The notes under the pieces: model-generated | Database searches by the model: none | What the model was told of the DNA's origin: nothing | What the model saw: only the letters and a program-made list of their open reading frames with translations | Assembly (NCBI RefSeq): GCF_001485415.1 | Contig: NZ_BCMQ01000001.1 | Coordinates: 62,001-126,000 of the forward strand | Reading direction: 5' to 3' | Length of the DNA: 64,000 nt | Source of the DNA: Myroides odoratimimus | GTDB lineage: Bacteria > Bacteroidota > Bacteroidia > Flavobacteriales > Flavobacteriaceae | Made by a program: the position numbers and the translations under genes | Shown: positions 18,922 to 26,007 of the stretch, one piece after another | Position numbering within the stretch: the first letter of the stretch is position 1 | How the letters are laid out: each line of letters starts with the position of its first letter

Positions 18922-19464
18922 TTAAAACACCAACCTAACTTTAGGTTTATTCAATCCTTCAACAGCTTTATTAATCTTAGCTTGATCTTCTTTAGATAAA
19001 AACCTAGGAACAAGCACACTTATATCTATCTGCAAAACCCTGTTGATTATAATCAAATCCTTCAAAGTAAAAGGTTTTATACCATTCATTAATTCTGACA
19101 TATGCGTCTTACTCTTATGCCCTAGAACAAAACCTAAATTCTCTTGTGTCAAATCCAATTCCTTTAGCTTTTTTCTAATCAATTGCTTTCTTTCCTCAAA
19201 AAACATTCTCTCTACTTCAGCAATACGCTCTGCCTCATCACTCTCTCTCAATTTCTCAACAGTCAAAGTATCTACGTCACTCCATTCTTCTTTCTCATAA
19301 CTCTCTATCAGCGCTCTAAGCTCCATACGCAACTTCTTTAGCTTACTATTGTCTTTAGCTAATATACGCAGTTTTCTATCTGCGATTAATGCACGCTCAT
19401 ACTCTAGCTCACTTCTAATCAAGCCTGACTCAACCAATGCGTCTATATCAAAATATGCCTTCAT
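18922..19464 (-). CDS. higA: HigA-family antitoxin with helix-turn-helix domain
   Basis: Probable antitoxin and autorepressor of the HigBA toxin-antitoxin module. The 180-residue protein has a long N-terminal region (about 1-95, starting MKAYFDIDALVESGLI, rich in charged helices) typical of Bacteroidota HigA. An XRE-type helix-turn-helix follows at about 100-150 (LTQENLGFVLGHKSKTHMSELMNG), then a short tail. It lies downstream of higB with a 133-base gap, toxin first, which is the usual hig order. The gap is long for a TA pair, so a second promoter for the antitoxin is possible. Confidence 0.82.
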   Translation of the reverse strand: MKAYFDIDALVESGLIRSELEYERALIADRKLRILAKDNSKLKKLRMELRALIESYEKEEWSDVDTLTVEKLRESDEAERIAEVERMFFEERKQLIRKKLKELDLTQENLGFVLGHKSKTHMSELMNGIKPFTLKDLIIINRVLQIDISVLVPRFLSKEDQAKINKAVEGLNKPKVRLVF

Positions 19465-19597
19465 CTATTCAATGTAATTATTATTTCTCAACCACTTCAC
19501 TATTGTCTTTTTATTATTTTTAAACCCGAATTATGCAATAGACATATAAACGAAAAGTAATTATACAAAATAGGTCTGAATTAGTGATTAAAGCATA

Positions 19598-19963
19598 CTA
19601 TAGTATGGTTTTAGAGCTAATGAAAGAACTATGAAGTAGAATTGCTTTGTAGTATTTGGCTAATGCGTAATTTGGGTTAAAGATACTTTCATACTCTTGA
19701 TGAGCACCAACCCATAATATAGTCGCCTCCCCTTCCTCATCAAACTCAATCAACACAAGAGTCCTATGGATATGAATATCAAAGAAATAGAATCCTTCAC
19801 TGTGCACACAATCCATATCTGCTCTCAGCATATACATATCTTCTTTAGAAGAAACAAACCGTTCTAAATCCTCAATTAATTTATCAATTGCAAGGCAAAG
19901 TAATTTATTTCCAATATTCTTCTTTTTTGCTTTAAGAAGTAATTTCTTACCGATTAGCCTCAT
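19598..19963 (-). CDS. higB: HigB-family toxin (mRNA interferase)
   Basis: Probable ribosome-dependent mRNA endonuclease of the RelE/HigB type, neutralised by the HigA encoded next. The 121-residue protein has a basic N-terminus (MRLIGKKLLLKAKKK) and the family core ADMDCVHSEGFYFFDIHIHR, then LVLIEFDEEGEATILWVGAHQEYESIF. The last 25 residues (from about NPNYALAKYY) do not resemble the usual short basic C-terminal helix as I recall it, so a local frameshift or divergence is possible and toxin activity is uncertain. A promoter and a perfect palindrome lie directly upstream. Confidence 0.75.
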   Translation of the reverse strand: MRLIGKKLLLKAKKKNIGNKLLCLAIDKLIEDLERFVSSKEDMYMLRADMDCVHSEGFYFFDIHIHRTLVLIEFDEEGEATILWVGAHQEYESIFNPNYALAKYYKAILLHSSFISSKTIL

Positions 19964-19975
19964 AGTTAACGATTA

Positions 19976-19983
19976 CAAAGATA
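19976..19983 (-). promoter_or_regulatory. -7 box of higBA
   Basis: The minus strand reads TATCTTTG, a good TAnnTTTG match, 12 bases before the higB ATG, which implies a very short leader. No good -33 TTG is seen at the standard distance; that space is occupied by the palindrome 19988-20008. Confidence 0.5.
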
Positions 19984-19987
19984 CATA

Positions 19988-20008
19988 AGTTCGGTTTATT
20001 ACCGAACT
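19988..20008. promoter_or_regulatory. Palindromic operator-like site upstream of higB
   Basis: Perfect 8-bp inverted repeat AGTTCGGT-TTATT-ACCGAACT just upstream of the higB -7 box, where a bound repressor would block RNA polymerase. It is the expected place for HigA autoregulation. Binding is inferred, not shown. Confidence 0.6.
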
Positions 20009-20102
20009 AAAACAATTAATTATTTACTTAAAATACTAATATTAAATATTTTACAACCAAATAATCTTATCAATAATCACACCATAAAATCGTCTTTCGG
20101 TG

Positions 20103-20180
20103 AAACTGTGAAATCGTTTTTTTTTATCGTTTAATCTACTATATTAATCATTTAAGTACATAATGCCCAAAGGGCAAAAC
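20103..20180 (+). repeat. 78-bp direct repeat, copy 2 (right of higBA)
   Basis: Same sequence as 18643-18720 apart from one base. It is followed by short ACTGTAA-type tandem units (20179-20215: ACTGTAAACTGTAAACC, then ACTGTAAACTGTCAACC). With copy 1 it brackets higBA. Confidence 0.9.
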
Positions 20181-20225
20181 TGTAAACTGTAAACCCTCTA
20201 CTGTAAACTGTCAACCAAAAAAACC

Positions 20226-21098
20226 TCACACTTTAAGTCCTCGATATTGGTTAGGTGTCATATCAGTATAACGTTTAAAATAACGACAAAACAAGGTAGT
20301 CTCCTTAAAGCCCAATTCTTCAGATATCTCATTAATACTCATCCTAGAAGACTTCAACAATGACTTCGCATATAATACAACAGCTTCACTTATCCAGTGA
20401 AGAATAGAATGCCCTGTCTGTTTGCGAATTGTGGTTGTCAAATAAGCAGTCGAAATACTTAATCTATCCGCATAAAAACTTACCGCCTTCTCCCTCTTAT
20501 AATGTTTATACAGTAACACAAAGAAATCCTCTGTAATACACTCTGCACGACTACTACTTTTTGCTTTAGATTTCAAGGTTTTCATTAATTGACTAATCTG
20601 AATAATCAATGCATAAAGCAGATGCTCTAACACATCATGCGGAGTAAAATTAACTGTATCATAATAGCATTGACTGATCAGCTTGTAAAGCCTCTTTACA
20701 ACACTATAATTTGCTTCATTTAAAGTAATCACTGGAGATTTATACAGCTGTAGATCAATACTAAAATCGTGTATCAAAGCGAGTGGAGCCACAAAGTCAA
20801 AAGTAAACATGATAGACTTCATCTTTAGATCTTCTGTAAAACTAATCGGCACCACTATAGCATTAGGAGGCAGTACGATTAGCATTCCTTTCTTTAGATG
20901 ATATTCTCTCAAATTAATACTTACTTGTGCCTCACCACCTGTCACTAATCCAATAACACAAGCATCTATACTATGAGGAATAAACGCAAAATAGTCTTTT
21001 ATATCTTCCTCTCCATTTGTTATAAAGACGCCAGACGCAGTTAGATCTGTATGATTCTTTATTATCGAATTAAAACTATATCTCTCTATTTTTTTCAT
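20226..21098 (-). CDS. AraC-family transcriptional regulator
   Basis: The 290-residue regulator has an N-terminal cupin-like ligand-binding half (about 1-170, with GGEAQVSINLREYHLKKGML) and a C-terminal double helix-turn-helix (about 190-290) ending in SINEISEELGFKETTLFCRYFKRY and TPNQYRG. I take the ATG at 21098 (MKKIERYSF); the ORF could extend three codons to a TTG. It is divergent from the metallo-beta-lactamase-fold gene across about 120 bases, so that gene is its most likely target. The effector is unknown. Confidence 0.9.
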   Translation of the reverse strand: MKKIERYSFNSIIKNHTDLTASGVFITNGEEDIKDYFAFIPHSIDACVIGLVTGGEAQVSINLREYHLKKGMLIVLPPNAIVVPISFTEDLKMKSIMFTFDFVAPLALIHDFSIDLQLYKSPVITLNEANYSVVKRLYKLISQCYYDTVNFTPHDVLEHLLYALIIQISQLMKTLKSKAKSSSRAECITEDFFVLLYKHYKREKAVSFYADRLSISTAYLTTTIRKQTGHSILHWISEAVVLYAKSLLKSSRMSINEISEELGFKETTLFCRYFKRYTDMTPNQYRGLKV

Positions 21099-21137
21099 CC
21101 TACTCAAGTATAAATCCCATAACTACAAGATAACAAA

Positions 21138-21166
21138 TTGCACATTATTAACCATTATATTGTGCA
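21138..21166. promoter_or_regulatory. Inverted repeat between the AraC and MBL-fold genes
   Basis: TTGCACA at 21138-21144 and its near-complement TTGTGCA at 21160-21166 (TGCAC with GTGCA paired) form an interrupted inverted repeat between the two divergent genes. AraC-type sites are often direct repeats, so this is only a candidate binding site. Confidence 0.3.
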
Positions 21167-21187
21167 TTTCTTTTCTAATCATCATCT

Positions 21188-21195
21188 TAATTTTG
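21188..21195 (+). promoter_or_regulatory. -7 box of the MBL-fold hydrolase gene
   Basis: TAATTTTG fits TAnnTTTG, 27 bases before the ATG at 21223. A TTG at 21160-21162 is about 25 bases upstream. The position argues against the earlier in-frame start at 21160. Confidence 0.45.
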
Positions 21196-21222
21196 TATTA
21201 CAAATCATTTAAACACATAGCT

Positions 21223-22272
21223 ATGAACAACTTAAAGAAAAGAGGAAGAATTATCCAAGAACAAAGGATAAAAGTCTACGAAATAGCAGATAATGTATTC
21301 GCTGCTATATCACCATACAGAGGAATAAGTTGGGCTAATGCTGGTTTCATTAACCGTGGAAAAGGTCTGGTATACGATACGTTCTTTGACCTATTTCATG
21401 CACAAGAAATGAAAGAGGCATATACCGAAATAAGTAATAATAAAACTCCTGCTTATGTAGTAAACTCTCACTACAATAGTGATCATACATGGGGAAACAA
21501 GGTATTTGAAGACTCGTGTATCATTATGCACCACAACGCAGTACAAGAACGTCTCACAGAGAATATTCAATGGATGGATGCTGTTATTAAACGCGGTAAA
21601 GACTCATTAGAGTCTACTATTGGGGAGCGCTTCTTCGCTGCCGAATTCGAAGGTTTTGATTTGACAGGAGTTGAATGGATAAATCCAGATATACAAATAA
21701 CTGATGACACGGTAATCAACCTTGGCAACACTGAGTTACAATTACTAAATGTAGCTCCATCCCACTCTAATAGTGATGTACTATTATGGATGCCAAAGGA
21801 GAAAGTACTCTTCGCAGGAGATGTGGTATTCAATGGCTGCTCTGCTTACAGTGAAAAAGGTATCATAAATTGGGTAAAAGTATTAGATCGCATCATCAAT
21901 GAGATCAAACCCGAAATAGTAGTTCCTGGTCATGGCGCTATATGTGGCGTAGACTTTGTACAAGAACAATACAGTTATCTCATGAATATTCTAGAGACCA
22001 TAGATAAACACTACACGGAAGATATTGATGCTCTGACTATGTCTAAACTAATCGACATCACTCCTTTTACTCATTGGATACAGCCAGAGCGTATCTATGC
22101 TAGTGTAGATGCTATCTTAAAAGGCAAACGCAATCAATCTGCAATACCTAACTGGAATGAAATGCCAGAAAAACTGAAACTAATGCAGGCGTATCAAAAA
22201 GAAAAATATGGAGACAGCCTAATAAACTGGAATCCTAAGTCTACATGGGAACGCGAGTATTATGAGATATAA
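21223..22272 (+). CDS. Metallo-beta-lactamase-fold hydrolase with altered metal motif
   Basis: 349 residues. The MBL-fold elements are SHYNSDHTWGN (about 89-99), PSHSNSD (about 180-186), AGDVVF (about 199-204) and VPGHG (about 233-237). In the canonical HxHxDH motif the second His is Asn here (H-Y-N-S-D-H), so the metal site is non-standard. A subset of MBL proteins with HxNxDHxWGN-type motifs exists, so this looks like a subfamily trait, not decay. There is no signal peptide with the chosen start. Substrate is unknown. The start at 21223 is preferred because the -7 box lies between it and the upstream ATG, whose N-terminus would be an odd hydrophobic extension. Confidence 0.8.
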   Translation: MNNLKKRGRIIQEQRIKVYEIADNVFAAISPYRGISWANAGFINRGKGLVYDTFFDLFHAQEMKEAYTEISNNKTPAYVVNSHYNSDHTWGNKVFEDSCIIMHHNAVQERLTENIQWMDAVIKRGKDSLESTIGERFFAAEFEGFDLTGVEWINPDIQITDDTVINLGNTELQLLNVAPSHSNSDVLLWMPKEKVLFAGDVVFNGCSAYSEKGIINWVKVLDRIINEIKPEIVVPGHGAICGVDFVQEQYSYLMNILETIDKHYTEDIDALTMSKLIDITPFTHWIQPERIYASVDAILKGKRNQSAIPNWNEMPEKLKLMQAYQKEKYGDSLINWNPKSTWEREYYEI

Positions 22273-22324
22273 TAAAGAATGAAGAACACTTCACTTAATT
22301 AGAAATTAAGGATATTTATCTTCG

Positions 22325-22343
22325 CCATAATGTACTTAAATGA
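22325..22343 (-). repeat. Short inverted match to the higBA-flanking repeat
   Basis: The minus strand reads TCATTTAAGTACATTATGG; its first 14 bases are identical to part of the 78-bp repeat (TCATTTAAGTACAT). It lies 37 bases before the truB 3'-end duplicate, at the right edge of the accessory segment. It is short enough to be chance. Confidence 0.35.
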
Positions 22344-22379
22344 CGAGACAGACTAACTATTGATATGATAGGCTAAGTG

Positions 22380-22546
22380 ACTTATATCTAATCTCTAGTT
22401 TATATCTTTGGAAGCAAAGTAACCCCTGAAGTACCTCTGAGCGCCTTACCCAAAAGCAAAATCAGAGGCTTCGATGTTATCTACGCAGTTATTCCAGAAG
22501 AGTTCGAAGAACAGGTATTAAAAGCAATCGCTAACAATATATAATC
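22380..22546 (+). pseudogene. Decayed duplicate of the 3' end of truB
   Basis: Matches truB from 18420 to its stop. The first 110 bases are clearly homologous but have many substitutions, an internal stop and a small indel. From 22493 (TCCAGAAGAGTTCG) through the stop and terminator the copy is identical to 18531-18615 except for one base. It encodes the same end, EEFEEQVLKAIANNI. There is no start codon or 5' part of truB here. It reads as the displaced original 3' end of truB, or as a partial duplication. Confidence 0.88.
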
Positions 22547-22578
22547 AAAAAGCTACAAGATATCTTGTGGCTTTTTTT
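22547..22578 (+). terminator. Duplicated copy of the truB terminator
   Basis: Same hairpin as at 18585-18617 (AGCTACAAGA/TCTTGTGGCT), with one extra T in the run. It may now terminate the MBL-fold gene transcript. Confidence 0.85.
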
Positions 22579-22610
22579 GTATCGTATCGTTTACGCCTAT
22601 TGTATTTCTA

Positions 22611-22756
22611 AGCCTGCGAAGAATCTCATGCTTATTGTCGAGGATTTATAATCCGTGACTTACACTACTCCACTCCCAATATCCATTCTGAGCCTGCGAA
22701 CACCCCCATCCTACACATCCGTTCTCGTTGTCCTTCTGAGCTTGCGAAGAATCTCA
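22611..22756 (+). repeat. Three copies of a GCCTGCGAAGAATCTCA-type repeat
   Basis: AGCCTGCGAAGAATCTCA (22611), TTCTGAGCCTGCGAAC (22686) and TTCTGAGCTTGCGAAGAATC (22734) are variants of one short motif. It resembles the TTCTGAGC...GAAGAATCTCA intergenic repeats common in Bacteroidota genomes. Confidence 0.6.
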
Positions 22757-22891
22757 TTCTACATGATTGTAGAGTTACGTGTGAGACCCTTCCTATCGTC
22801 AGTGTGACATAGATAACGAATAAGTAACCTTAAATCAGTGACTTACAGAATTAACTCAATAGACTCGTTGGCGCGGATTTATAATCCGCGA
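22642..22891. repeat. Two copies of a GGATTTATAATCCGYGAC palindromic repeat
   Basis: Copy 1 at 22642-22659 and copy 2 at 22874-22891. Copy 2 lies in a perfect palindrome CGCGGATT-TAT-AATCCGCG (22871-22889). This is a recurrent Bacteroidota intergenic motif of unknown function. Confidence 0.6.
22730..22809. repeat. Inverted pair of REP-like units
   Basis: The left arm (22730-22756, ending GAAGAATCTCA) and the right arm (22782-22809, beginning TGAGACCC and ending TGTGACA) are imperfect reverse complements. Between them is a perfect small hairpin TCTACA-TGAT-TGTAGA (22758-22773). The arrangement is like a REPIN, a mobile pair of REP units. Confidence 0.5.
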
Positions 22892-23452
22892 CATCACATT
22901 ACCCAAAAATTTAAAAACACTTTTTCTTCTTTTCGCTCTTATTACAGCCAAAAAACAAGAATACCCTCTCTAATTTCTCTTATTTCCTTCACTTGTCTCC
23001 ACTTGAAGAAAACCAATCCTGCTAAAAGGTTCCTTTTTTCTAATTTTTTTTAATTGCATAAAAACATTATAGATTGTATATCAGTCATTTATTAAAAACA
23101 GAAATCACACCAACCATTTGACAAAGTCAGTAAAACTGAACCATAAGAGCCTTTTCTTGGGCAATTATAGGACAATACTAGGATGATAACGGGGTTAAAG
23201 CAACTTTTGCTCAATAATAGTCCTTTTATACTTCTTCTATTCTTCTTTTATGAAAACGATAGGTGATTATAAGATATTCAAAATAAGCTCTATAGAAGGC
23301 GAAATCATTCGCTTTGATATTCTTCATTTCATGTCCTCATTTTTATAAAGTGTGATGTACACTAGGACAACTTCTTTTATCGATTGTTTGAACAGTTAAA
23401 TAATCATATATCAGTATTTTATACCTTGTAATAACCAAAAAAAGAGATAATC

Positions 23453-24511
23453 ATGGCAGAAATCAAAGAAGGAATATTAGGCGCTGTAGTAGGAAAGGTA
23501 GGAACCGTAGTGGGCGTACTCTGGAGAGGGAGAAATATACTCCGCGCTAAGCCGCTAAAATCAAGTAAAAAAGCGACGGAAGCACAGTTGAAACAATGGG
23601 ATAATATGAGTCTCGTCTCTACCTTTGCGAGTAAATTCAAGGATTTTGTCAATGCGCATTGCCCTGCGGTGTACAACGGAGAGAAATGGATGACAGGAAA
23701 AGAACAAATGATCTCTAGGCTGATGAAACAAGGCATCACAATGCATGAAGGAGAGCAATATGTACAAATAGACAAGGTGCTGCTCTCTATCGGAACCCTA
23801 GCTCCTGCTGTGATCAAGAAAATCAATAGATTAAAGACAGGTAAGCTAAAAGTACAGTGGGATAATCATCTGATTAATCCGCTGACGCTCGATACAGACG
23901 CACTAACGATCATGGCGTATCACGAAGAATTAGATAAATTCATGACTATCCCTACTATCGGACAACGCAAAGATAGATATGCTCACTTCGCTCTACCAAA
24001 AGAATGGCAAGAGGGGAAAGTCTACCTGTGGAGTATGTGGAAAGCAGAAGATGGTAGTGTACATAGTACAAGTTGCTTTCATGGGATCTTAGAAGCAGAA
24101 AACGGGGAACAGAAAACAGGGAACGAGGGAACTGGATTTGAGGAAACGGGGAACGAGGGAACGGAGAGTATGGAAACTGGGAACAGAGAAACTGGGAACC
24201 GTGGAACAAGTAACAAGGGAACAGAGAATGAGAAAAATGAGAACAGAGAAACTGGGAATAGGAGAACTGAAAGCGAGAGAACACTTGTACCTACAGCTGA
24301 TAATATAATTGAATCTTCACCTCCTAACTCTCTTATGGAAGAAGAGTCCACAACTAAAAAAGAACTACCACCTGGGCTCATCCGTCAAGTCAGAAAGAAA
24401 ATCATAAAAGAAATAAAGTCAAGAGAATATTCTTCGAGTAATAATACGCATGAAGGGGTTATTTATGGAGCGCGGTCTGTCTTAGAAGCACTGAAGGCTG
24501 AGGAGAGATAG
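23453..24511 (+). CDS. DUF6266 family protein with an internal ETGN repeat tract
   Basis: 352 residues. Residues about 1-205 match the Bacteroidota family DUF6266 as I recall it, with a Gly-rich start (KEGILGAVVGKVGTVVGVLW), then SSKKATEAQLKQWDNMSLVS and a conserved tail rich in WSMWKAEDGS. No function is known. Residues about 211-275 are a repetitive hydrophilic tract of ETGNRGT/NEGTE units, encoded by near-repetitive DNA (24105-24285). The last 75 residues are charged (RQVRKKIIKEIKSRE). No signal peptide or membrane span is clear. It is an isolated gene flanked by repeat-rich DNA. Confidence 0.75.
   Translation: MAEIKEGILGAVVGKVGTVVGVLWRGRNILRAKPLKSSKKATEAQLKQWDNMSLVSTFASKFKDFVNAHCPAVYNGEKWMTGKEQMISRLMKQGITMHEGEQYVQIDKVLLSIGTLAPAVIKKINRLKTGKLKVQWDNHLINPLTLDTDALTIMAYHEELDKFMTIPTIGQRKDRYAHFALPKEWQEGKVYLWSMWKAEDGSVHSTSCFHGILEAENGEQKTGNEGTGFEETGNEGTESMETGNRETGNRGTSNKGTENEKNENRETGNRRTESERTLVPTADNIIESSPPNSLMEEESTTKKELPPGLIRQVRKKIIKEIKSREYSSSNNTHEGVIYGARSVLEALKAEER
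24105..24285 (+). repeat. In-frame imperfect tandem repeat inside the DUF6266 gene
   Basis: Purine-rich units built on GGGAACAGAGAAACT and GGGAACGAGGGAACG repeat with varying spacing; the protein reads TGNEGT, ETGNEGTES, ETGNRETGNRGT and ENRETGNRRTE. Repeats of this kind vary in number by slippage. Confidence 0.75.
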
Positions 24512-24595
24512 AGGGAGTGATAAAATGAATATTCCTACCTACTTTACTACGATCCTATAAGTTGTAATCATCTTACAGTTAAATCATCATGCCTT

Positions 24596-24964
24596 TTACT
24601 CTTCTCTTTTAAAAGCAAGTTGATAGACATTACCATTGGTATCCATACCTAAGAGTCCTCCTTCCTGAGAGCGTTCTATCTCGATATAAAATCGAATACC
24701 TAGACTGTCACTCGCTATATACCCAGCACCGACATCTCCTTTTAGTTTTACTTCACCAGTATAATGCAAGCCTTCGCGATCCATCCCTTCCACAAGAAAG
24801 AATGATAATTCACTTTCTTTTTCATTTGGGGTATATTCCATTTTCTCTAACTTCTGGTAATCATCAATTCCTTTAGGATCCTCTTTTACTTTTTTGCAGC
24901 CTAATAAAAGAAAAAGCCCTAGTATAGATAAAACACACTTTTTATTATTTATAATCAACGACAT
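24596..24964 (-). CDS. Small lipoprotein of unknown function
   Basis: 122 residues with a lipoprotein signal (hydrophobic VLSILGLFLLLG, then Cys at about residue 23, LLLGC) followed by KKVKEDPKG. The mature part is a compact domain of about 95 residues containing HYTGEVKLKGDVGAGYI and DSLGIRFYIEIER. I do not recognise the family. It is convergent with the DUF6266 gene, with 84 bases between the stops. It is probably exported to the periplasm or outer membrane. Confidence 0.65.
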   Translation of the reverse strand: MSLIINNKKCVLSILGLFLLLGCKKVKEDPKGIDDYQKLEKMEYTPNEKESELSFFLVEGMDREGLHYTGEVKLKGDVGAGYIASDSLGIRFYIEIERSQEGGLLGMDTNGNVYQLAFKREE

Positions 24965-25075
24965 AACATTTTTTTCTTAGCACGAAAATAGGCATACTAA
25001 TACTCTTCACCCACCACAAATAAGTAAAGCATGGCTTTTTCTTAGTAAACCATTCATACTAATGGTTAAAACGAT

Positions 25076-25106
25076 TTGAAAATCAGTAATGTTCCACCTA
25101 TCTTTG
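25076..25106 (+). promoter_or_regulatory. Bacteroidota-type promoter upstream of the YiiX-like gene
   Basis: TTG (25076-25078), 20 bases, then TATCTTTG (25099-25106): a full match to the Bacteroidota consensus. The ATG is at 25264, so the leader would be about 150 bases. Apart from this, the 24965-25263 gap shows nothing recognisable. Confidence 0.6.
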
Positions 25107-25263
25107 CCTAAAACCAAAATAAATAATAGATAAATAGCACTAACTAAGTGTATCCTATCCTGCTTTTATCACCTCTAATATCACATTAGAACAATGATAA
25201 TAAATAGTCATAGTTACACCTCTGCCTTTATTTACTATCTGTTTTGGGTTAAAAACATAACTT

Positions 25264-25887
25264 ATGCGTAATATACTTTTCCTATTTATTTTTATCACAC
25301 AACTATCTTGGGGACAAAAAACAGAATATCAAGAAGGTGACCTTATTTTTCAAAACATAGATTGTGGTCCCTTATGTGATGCTATTAATGAAGTAACTTT
25401 TGGTTATAATGATTTAAATTTTAATCATATGGGGATGGTTATAGAACACGAGGGTAGTCTACAAGTCATAGAAGCTACTTGGCCTGAAGTATGTATTACG
25501 CCGATGGAAGACTTCCTAAACAAAACAAAAGAACCTATGTACATAGGTCGTCTAAAAGGTAAACTGACTAAACTAATTCCTGCTGCAAAGGAATTTGCTA
25601 TAAAACAAGTAGGTGTTCCTTATGATGTCAATTATCTATATGCTAATGGTAAATACTACTGTTCAGAACTTATCTATGAAGCCTTTAAAGCATCTAATAA
25701 GAATAAAAGTTTTTTCTATCTATACCCAATGACGTATAAGTCAAAGTACACTAAAGAAACATTCCCTGTATGGGCAACATACTTTGAAAAATTAGGACAG
25801 ACTATACCTGAAGGAGCACCTGGATGTAATCCTGCTGGAATGTCATTAGACCCTAGGCTAAACATCATAGGTCCTATCGTTAGATAG
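25264..25887 (+). CDS. Secreted YiiX/YebB-like NlpC/P60 cysteine hydrolase
   Basis: Circularly permuted NlpC/P60 (YaeF/YiiX, DUF830-type) papain-like enzyme, probably cleaving amide bonds in peptidoglycan or lipid-linked substrates in the periplasm. A Sec signal (MRNILFLFIFITQLSWG, cleaved before Q18) is followed by the family start EGDLIFQNIDCGPLCDA, the catalytic His region LNFNHMGMVIE and the cysteine motif YYCSELIYEAF (about 137-147). Length of 207 residues is normal. It is monocistronic and shares a bidirectional terminator with the next gene. Confidence 0.85.
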   Translation: MRNILFLFIFITQLSWGQKTEYQEGDLIFQNIDCGPLCDAINEVTFGYNDLNFNHMGMVIEHEGSLQVIEATWPEVCITPMEDFLNKTKEPMYIGRLKGKLTKLIPAAKEFAIKQVGVPYDVNYLYANGKYYCSELIYEAFKASNKNKSFFYLYPMTYKSKYTKETFPVWATYFEKLGQTIPEGAPGCNPAGMSLDPRLNIIGPIVR

Positions 25888-25960
25888 TTTTACTCTCTAT
25901 GTTTAAAACATTACTTTATTGATTACAGATCCTTCAGTGAGGCTAAAATCATTTATTTAT

Positions 25961-26006
25961 AACTAAAAAACGCTCTTTCAAAAATTTGAAAGAGCGTTTT
26001 TTAGTT
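25961..26006. terminator. Bidirectional terminator between convergent genes
   Basis: A very long, nearly perfect stem centred on 25983, with arm core CGCTCTTTCAAA, flanked by six-A and six-T runs on both strands. It serves the YiiX-like gene and the thioredoxin-like gene. Confidence 0.93.
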
Positions 26007-26007
26007 A

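Larger units (their letters stand above)
22579..23452. other. Gene-free stretch with REP-like repeats
   Basis: About 870 bases without a convincing gene. The left half (22606-22891) holds several copies of short intergenic repeats, listed separately. The right half (about 22900-23450) is AT-rich and shows nothing I recognise; it should contain the promoter of the DUF6266 gene but no clear TAnnTTTG box was found. A 71-codon reading frame at 22838-23053 has no coding character. Confidence 0.6.

Noticed and set aside
21160..21222. Earlier in-frame ATG for the MBL-fold hydrolase
   Set aside because: It gives an odd hydrophobic extension and lies upstream of the best -7 box.
22838..23053. 71-codon plus-strand reading frame in the repeat-rich gap
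   Set aside because: It runs through palindromic repeat DNA, has no promoter box and no recognisable protein pattern.
23955..24381. Minus-strand frames rich in Phe, Ser and Pro opposite the DUF6266 repeat
   Set aside because: They are the antisense shadow of the repeat tract; the plus-strand frame has the family match.
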